The notes beneath the pieces are model-generated. The model was not told the origin of the DNA, did no database searches, and was given only the letters and a program-made list of their open reading frames with translations. Positions 60,651-64,000 of a stretch of DNA of 64,000 nucleotides are shown here, in pieces. The stretch comes from an uncultured Eubacteriales bacterium (GTDB lineage Bacteria; Bacillota; Clostridia; Christensenellales; UBA1242). A program made the translations under genes and the position numbers. The stretch spans positions 55,868 to 119,867 of the forward strand of contig CATLAM010000004.1 in NCBI GenBank assembly GCA_949878485.1, read 5' to 3'. How positions within the stretch are numbered: position 1 is the stretch's first letter; the number at the start of each line of letters is the position of its first letter.

Positions 60651-60676
60651 GTGGTGATATGCAGACATAACACCAC
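60651..60676. repeat. Palindrome repeat, copy G
   Basis: GTGGTGATATG (60651-60661), CAGA, CATAACACCAC (60666-60676): one inward-facing pair of half units, directly after the proS stop, matching the central part of the other copies. Confidence 0.7.
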
Positions 60677-60686
60677 AAGATATAGG

Positions 60687-60716
60687 AAAAACTAGGCTTT
60701 TACCTAGTTTTTTCTT
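60687..60716 (+). terminator. Terminator of the asp23-proS operon
   Basis: Stem AAAACTAGG / CCTAGTTTT, loop CTTTTA-type, then T6. Confidence 0.88.
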
Positions 60717-60757
60717 TTGCTTGTCCTAAATTTAAATTTTAATAAATATAATATAAC

Positions 60758-61309
60758 ATGGGTAAAAATAGTTTTCGTTGGGCGTTTAAAATTCTGGTTT
60801 TGTCTGTGTCACTTTCCATTGTTTTCAGTTTGGCTTCACAAAGTTTGTTTCCAAGCATTCCAACATTTTTTTCTGTGTTTATAATTTTGTTTTTCATTTT
60901 GCTTAGCACTGTTTTTGATATGCTTGGAATTGCAGTTGCATCCATAAACACCGAAAAATTGGAAAAATATAAGGATGAAAAAGGTTATGAAACGGCAAAA
61001 AGACTCTATAAAAATACTGAAAAGGTTTCTTCATTTTGTGGGGATGTCGTAGGCGACATTTGTGGCATATTAAGTGGTGCTGGTGGCGTCAGTTTGGTTG
61101 TTAATATGAATATAAAAGATGCAACACTCTATTATATAGTTACTTGTCTTGTAAGTTCACTTATTGCAGGACTTACAATTTTCAGTAAAGCAATAATGAA
61201 AGGTTACGCCATCAAAAATGCTGAACAACTGAGCGTAAAAGTTGGTCGCATAATTGAGTTTTCTCCAAAAGAGTGGGTGAAAGGTAAGAAGAAAGAAAAA
61301 AAGAAGTAG
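60758..61309 (+). CDS. Membrane protein, CNNM/DUF21-like transmembrane domain
   Basis: 183 residues, three or four hydrophobic segments (ILVLSVSLSIVFSLASQSLF, FFSVFIILFFILLSTVFDMLG, LYYIVTCLVSSLIAGLTIFS). FDMLGIAVASIN and KVSSFCGDVVGDICGILSGAGG resemble small clostridial proteins often annotated as CorB-like, but CBS domains are missing, so transport is not claimed. The ATG is five bases after TATAAT with no Shine-Dalgarno, another leaderless candidate. The tail is Lys-rich. Confidence 0.7.
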   Translation: MGKNSFRWAFKILVLSVSLSIVFSLASQSLFPSIPTFFSVFIILFFILLSTVFDMLGIAVASINTEKLEKYKDEKGYETAKRLYKNTEKVSSFCGDVVGDICGILSGAGGVSLVVNMNIKDATLYYIVTCLVSSLIAGLTIFSKAIMKGYAIKNAEQLSVKVGRIIEFSPKEWVKGKKKEKKK

Positions 61310-61329
61310 TTTTTATACCACTTCTTTTT
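61298..61329. terminator. Bidirectional terminator between convergent membrane-protein genes
   Basis: AAAAAGAAGT / ACTTCTTTTT enclosing AGTTTTTATACC; A/T runs on both sides suit both directions. Confidence 0.65.
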
Positions 61330-61332
61330 ATT

Positions 61333-61821
61333 TTATAAATCTTTCAACAATTTTTCTTTCTTTTCTTTAAATTCTTCTTCTGACAATATGCCTTGTTCTT
61401 TAAGTTCAAATAAGACTTTCAAATCTGCGGCAATATTGGTCACTACTTTTTTCTTTGCTTTAATAGGTTTTATATATTCTTCCTCTTCATCATTATAATA
61501 ATTATCTTCATTTTCTTCATCATCTTCTTTATTTTCATCTATATTTTCTTCAAAATCTGAATCTTGACAGCAAAGCATTAAAATTCCAGCAATAAGATTG
61601 CAAAATATTAGAGTAAGAATTGCTATTGTTATTAGGTCGCTTTTACATGTTGCTTTGTTTAAGTAGTTAAGTGAACCGCATGTTATCAGTATACTTATAA
61701 TATCCCAAATAATCAATATTATAGAAAATGGTAAATAAAATACTAATATAAATGATATAAGAAGTAATATAGAAGAAAAAACTAAACCAATAATCAAGAA
61801 TACTTTTGCTGCTGTTTTCAT
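61333..61821 (-). CDS. Membrane protein with SHOCT-like C-terminus, possibly phase-variable
   Basis: 162 residues. Three hydrophobic segments (VFLIIGLVFSSILLLISFILVFYL, SIILIIWDIISILITCGSL, LITIAILTLIFCNLIAGILML), an acidic low-complexity stretch (EENIDENKEDDEENEDNYYN) and a C-terminal SHOCT-like helix pair, LKVLFELKEQGILSEEEFKEK. SHOCT ends are found on many small membrane proteins and act in oligomerisation. AAAAGGAG precedes the ATG. Its promoter carries nine consecutive G/C bases in the spacer, like the gene at 4252-5133. Confidence 0.78.
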   Translation of the reverse strand: MKTAAKVFLIIGLVFSSILLLISFILVFYLPFSIILIIWDIISILITCGSLNYLNKATCKSDLITIAILTLIFCNLIAGILMLCCQDSDFEENIDENKEDDEENEDNYYNDEEEEYIKPIKAKKKVVTNIAADLKVLFELKEQGILSEEEFKEKKEKLLKDL

Positions 61822-61843
61822 TTTATTCTCCTTTTATATTTGA

Positions 61844-61871
61844 ATTTTATCATAACGGGGGGGGGAGTCAA
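61844..61871 (-). promoter_or_regulatory. Promoter with a C9 tract in its spacer
   Basis: Minus strand TTGACT (61871-61866), spacer of 16 nt that begins with nine Cs (plus-strand G run 61857-61865), TAAAAT (61849-61844). One extra base would give the optimal 17, so strength should vary with tract length. Confidence 0.7.
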
Positions 61872-61919
61872 GCGAATTTCGAAAATTTTTAAAAAAGTTG
61901 AAAATTTTTGTCAAAATGC

Positions 61920-61949
61920 TTGACAGGTTGTTGGGCTTTATGTTATTAT
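61920..61949 (+). promoter_or_regulatory. Promoter of the infC operon
   Basis: TTGACA (61920-61925), 18-nt spacer, TATTAT (61944-61949). Confidence 0.75.
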
Positions 61950-61954
61950 TTGGC

Positions 61955-62080
61955 AGTAAGAAAGTAGAAGTCCACCTTCTCACCTGTCGAATTTTGTTTT
62001 GGCGAGGTCAAAAATTTTGAATACTTTATTCTTGTTTTTGATTTTTTGGGTAGGACTTTTTGCGTCCTACCATTTTTGTT
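61955..62080 (+). promoter_or_regulatory. infC leader with attenuator (L20-type leader)
   Basis: The leader contains AGAAGTCCACCTTCT (61967-61981), a motif common in infC leaders of Bacillota, and ends in an intrinsic terminator GGTAGGAC / GTCCTACC (62049-62071) followed by a T-rich run, 50 bp before the infC ribosome-binding site. In Bacillus the equivalent leader is bound by L20, which represses infC-rpmI-rplT; the same is inferred here. Confidence 0.72.
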
Positions 62081-62129
62081 TTGTCTATGATGAAACATAA
62101 AAAAATCTATTAAAAAGGAGATTACGACA

Positions 62130-62645
62130 ATTTTTAAGGAACTTTTAATCAATGACCAAATCACTGCAAATGAAGTAAGAGTGATTGGTGAAGAAGGAGA
62201 ACAACTTGGAGTTTTGACAAAGGCACAAGCACAAGACCTTGCTGATAAAGATGGTTTGGATTTAGTGCTTATGTCGCCAAACGGAAATCCACCTGTATGC
62301 AAACTTATGGACTATGGAAAATATAAGTTTGACACAATCAAAAAAGAAAAGGAAATTCGCAAAAATCAAAAAGTGGTTGAAATTAAAGAAATTCAACTTT
62401 CAATGAGAATTGACGATTACCACATCAGTTTTAAACTTAAAAATGCCAAGAAAATTTTGCAAGATGGTGACAAAGTTAAAGTGTCACTTCGCATGAGAGG
62501 AAGAGAACAGGCTTATGCAAAAAATGCTGTTGAAATTGTAAAGAAGTTTGTTGAAGACCTTTCAGATGTTGGCTCTATTGATAAAGAACCAGCCATTATG
62601 GGTAGAAATGTTTTTGTCGTAATCAACCCTAAGAAAGCAAATTAA
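62130..62645 (+). CDS. infC: Translation initiation factor IF-3 with AUU start
   Basis: 171 residues. Prevents premature 50S joining and checks the start codon. The true N-terminus FKELLINDQITANEVRVIGEEG lies upstream of the first GTG at 62181 and has no ATG/GTG/TTG; an ATT at 62130, nine bases after AAAAAGGAG, is the start. AUU starts on infC are known in E. coli and Bacillus, where IF-3 represses its own non-standard initiation. The linker and C-domain (KLMDYGKYKFD, KEIQLSMRIDDYH, VSLRMRGREQAY) are normal. Confidence 0.92.
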   Translation: MFKELLINDQITANEVRVIGEEGEQLGVLTKAQAQDLADKDGLDLVLMSPNGNPPVCKLMDYGKYKFDTIKKEKEIRKNQKVVEIKEIQLSMRIDDYHISFKLKNAKKILQDGDKVKVSLRMRGREQAYAKNAVEIVKKFVEDLSDVGSIDKEPAIMGRNVFVVINPKKAN

Positions 62646-62660
62646 AAGGAGAAAAAGAAA

Positions 62661-62855
62661 ATGCCTAAACAAAAAACACATAGCGGTGTGAAGAAAAGAT
62701 TTTCACTTACTGCAACAGGAAAAGTTAAGTATGCAAGACCAGGAAAAGGTCACTTCTTAACAGCAAAATCACAAGGTCGTAAAAGAAAACTCAGAAAGGG
62801 GTCTTATATTGCTGGAAAAAATGCCAAGAATATTAAGACTATGCTTTGCAAGTAA
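62661..62855 (+). CDS. rpmI: 50S ribosomal protein bL35
   Basis: 64 residues: MPKQKTHSGVKKRFSLTATG and ARPGKGHFLTAKSQGRKRKLRKG are diagnostic. Second gene of infC-rpmI-rplT; AAAAGGAG precedes the ATG. Confidence 0.97.
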   Translation: MPKQKTHSGVKKRFSLTATGKVKYARPGKGHFLTAKSQGRKRKLRKGSYIAGKNAKNIKTMLCK

Positions 62856-62869
62856 GTTAGGAGGGAAAA

Positions 62870-63217
62870 ATGAGAGTTAAAAGAGGCGTAAACGCAGTTA
62901 AAAAGCGTAGAAAAATTTTAAAGCAATCTAAAGGTTACTTCGGGGCAAGAGGTAAACTTTACAGAGTTGCCAGAGAACAAGTTATGAAAAGCGGTCAATA
63001 CGCTTACATTGGAAGAAAACAAAAGAAAAGAGATTTCCGTTCTCTTTGGATCACAAGAATCAATGCTGCTTGCAGACTTAATGACATTTCTTACAGCAGA
63101 TTTGTTTCTGGTCTTAAAAAAGCAAATGTTGCATTAAACAGAAAAGTTCTTGCAGATATGGCAGTTAGAGAACCAGACGCTTTCTCTAAACTTGTTGAAG
63201 TTGCAAAGAAGGCTTAA
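62870..63217 (+). CDS. rplT: 50S ribosomal protein bL20
   Basis: 115 residues: [38 protein letters not shown] and [24 protein letters not shown]. Early 23S rRNA assembly protein and probable repressor of this operon through the leader. TTAGGAGGG precedes the ATG. Confidence 0.97.
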   Translation: MRVKRGVNAVKKRRKILKQSKGYFGARGKLYRVAREQVMKSGQYAYIGRKQKKRDFRSLWITRINAACRLNDISYSRFVSGLKKANVALNRKVLADMAVREPDAFSKLVEVAKKA

Positions 63218-63964
63218 ATGCAGAAGGCAAGCAAAGGATTTATATCTGATTTAAAAAAGCAAAAACGAACAAGTTCTTTGCTTTTTTTGGATAACCCTAA
63301 AATCATTAAAGATGCCATTGTAAATAAATCCATTCAAGTGGAATATATTTTGACATCATTAGATGAATTACCTTTTGATTTTAAAGGCGAAGTATACAGA
63401 GTTGATGACAAAACCATCGAACAACTTGCTGACACTAAAACACCACAAAAAGTGTTATGTGTCGCATACTACAACCAACATATTGTGGAAAATCCAGAAA
63501 CAAATTTTTTGGTTTTAGATGGCTTACAAGACCCAGGGAATGTTGGAACACTTATCAGAACAGCCAAAGCGTGTGGTTTCGAATATGTCTTTCTGGTGGA
63601 TTGTGTAAGAAGAAACAATCCGAAACTTATAAGAAGTTCTGTTGGTGCTGTTTTTGATGAGAAAATTATGGAAATATCAAGAGTAGATTTTGTTAGACTG
63701 TCACAAAAACAAAATTTCAACTTGATTATGTGTGATATGGACGGCGAAAATATCTTTGAATTTGCGGACGCTTTATCAAATAAACAAATCAATTTCAATT
63801 GTCTAGGAGTGGTTGTTGGCAGTGAAGGACAAGGTGTCAGCAAAGAATTGGAAGAACTTTGCAAGACAAGAGTTAAAATTCCAATGAAAGCAGGAATAGA
63901 AAGTCTTAACGCAGGTGTCAGTGGCTCAATCATTATGTATGAGTTGCAAAAAAGGAGTTTTTAA
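63218..63964 (+). CDS. TrmH/SpoU-family RNA 2'-O-methyltransferase
   Basis: 248 residues. N-terminal substrate-binding region (about 1-85), then the knotted SPOUT domain with motif 1 LDGLQDPGNVGTLIRTAKACGF, motif 2 LGVVVGSEGQGVS and motif 3 IPMKAGIESLNAGVSGSIIMYEL. Uses SAM to methylate a ribose in rRNA or tRNA. The ATG follows the rplT stop with no gap, so it belongs to the infC operon. The stop codon lies inside the terminator hairpin. Confidence 0.93.
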   Translation: MQKASKGFISDLKKQKRTSSLLFLDNPKIIKDAIVNKSIQVEYILTSLDELPFDFKGEVYRVDDKTIEQLADTKTPQKVLCVAYYNQHIVENPETNFLVLDGLQDPGNVGTLIRTAKACGFEYVFLVDCVRRNNPKLIRSSVGAVFDEKIMEISRVDFVRLSQKQNFNLIMCDMDGENIFEFADALSNKQINFNCLGVVVGSEGQGVSKELEELCKTRVKIPMKAGIESLNAGVSGSIIMYELQKRSF

Positions 63965-63978
63965 AACTCCTTTTATTA
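63950..63978 (+). terminator. Terminator of the infC operon
   Basis: Stem AAAAGGAGTTTT / AAAACTCCTTTT overlapping the methyltransferase stop codon; a short T-rich stretch follows. Confidence 0.75.
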
Positions 63979-64000
63979 ATATGATTTAATATATATAATC

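Noticed and set aside
62181..62183. GTG start for IF-3
   Set aside because: It would remove the conserved N-terminal residues FKELLINDQITANEVR, which are in frame upstream and follow an AUU with a good ribosome site.

Overview
The window reads as chromosome of an AT-rich (about one third GC by eye), endospore-forming, Gram-positive anaerobe of the Clostridia type, probably an uncultured gut lineage. The support is a complete spoIIIAA-AH operon behind a sigma-E-like -10 element, a SpoIVB-type S55 protease, a Phe T-box in front of pheST, a nifS-thiI pair, a ywlE/rpiB-like pair, ruvX with a DUF1292 gene, argR-recN, nusB-xseA-xseB, and an infC-rpmI-rplT operon whose infC starts at AUU. This placement is inference; no rRNA is present, and I saw no tRNA or CRISPR.

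Layout. 1-5.2 kb: a small hypothetical gene, a DegV protein, a two-gene ABC exporter and a hypothetical gene whose promoter spacer holds a run of eight G/C bases. 5.2-9.8 kb: pcrA-ligA and RNase P RNA. 9.9-13.1 kb: an envelope protein, a YkvI-like transporter and an SsuBC/ThiXZ-like importer pair. 13.2-20.4 kb: one intact transcription unit of podovirus-type structural genes (portal, scaffold, major capsid, connector, nozzle-like protein) ending in two holin-like genes and a terminator, with no recognisable large terminase, lysin, integrase or replication gene. 20.5-24.6 kb: polA, ruvX, DUF1292 and a Cys-rich peptide. 24.7-34.3 kb: RluA-family pseudouridine synthase, T-box-pheST, nifS-thiI, argR-recN. 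34.4-40 kb: a PadR-type regulator with membrane helices, a metallopeptidase, spoIVB, an SDR enzyme and a second DegV. 40-46 kb: lysS, nth, obg, yhbY, a serine hydrolase knocked out of frame at a G8 tract, and an MmcQ/YjbR protein. 46-51.4 kb: rsfS, an arginine-phosphatase-like gene, rpiB, gap and hypotheticals. 51.5-51.9 kb: large SRP RNA (minus strand). 52-60.7 kb: spoIIIA operon, asp23-nusB-xseAB-proS. 60.7-64 kb: two membrane proteins (one with a G9 tract in its promoter) and the infC operon ending in a SpoU methyltransferase.

Most genes are housekeeping (translation, DNA repair, tRNA thiolation, sporulation). Three signals stand out. First, the domesticated-looking capsid cluster. Second, three long G/C homopolymers in an AT-rich sequence, two exactly inside -35/-10 promoter spacers and one at a coding frameshift just before a catalytic His, which together look like phase-variation switches. 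Third, a dispersed family of paired palindromes with a core like the NrdR box (ACACAATATATTGTGT), found in at least seven intergenic places, several with palindrome centres exactly 31 bp apart. Several genes also have a -10 box 4-6 nt before the start codon and no Shine-Dalgarno, suggesting leaderless mRNAs.
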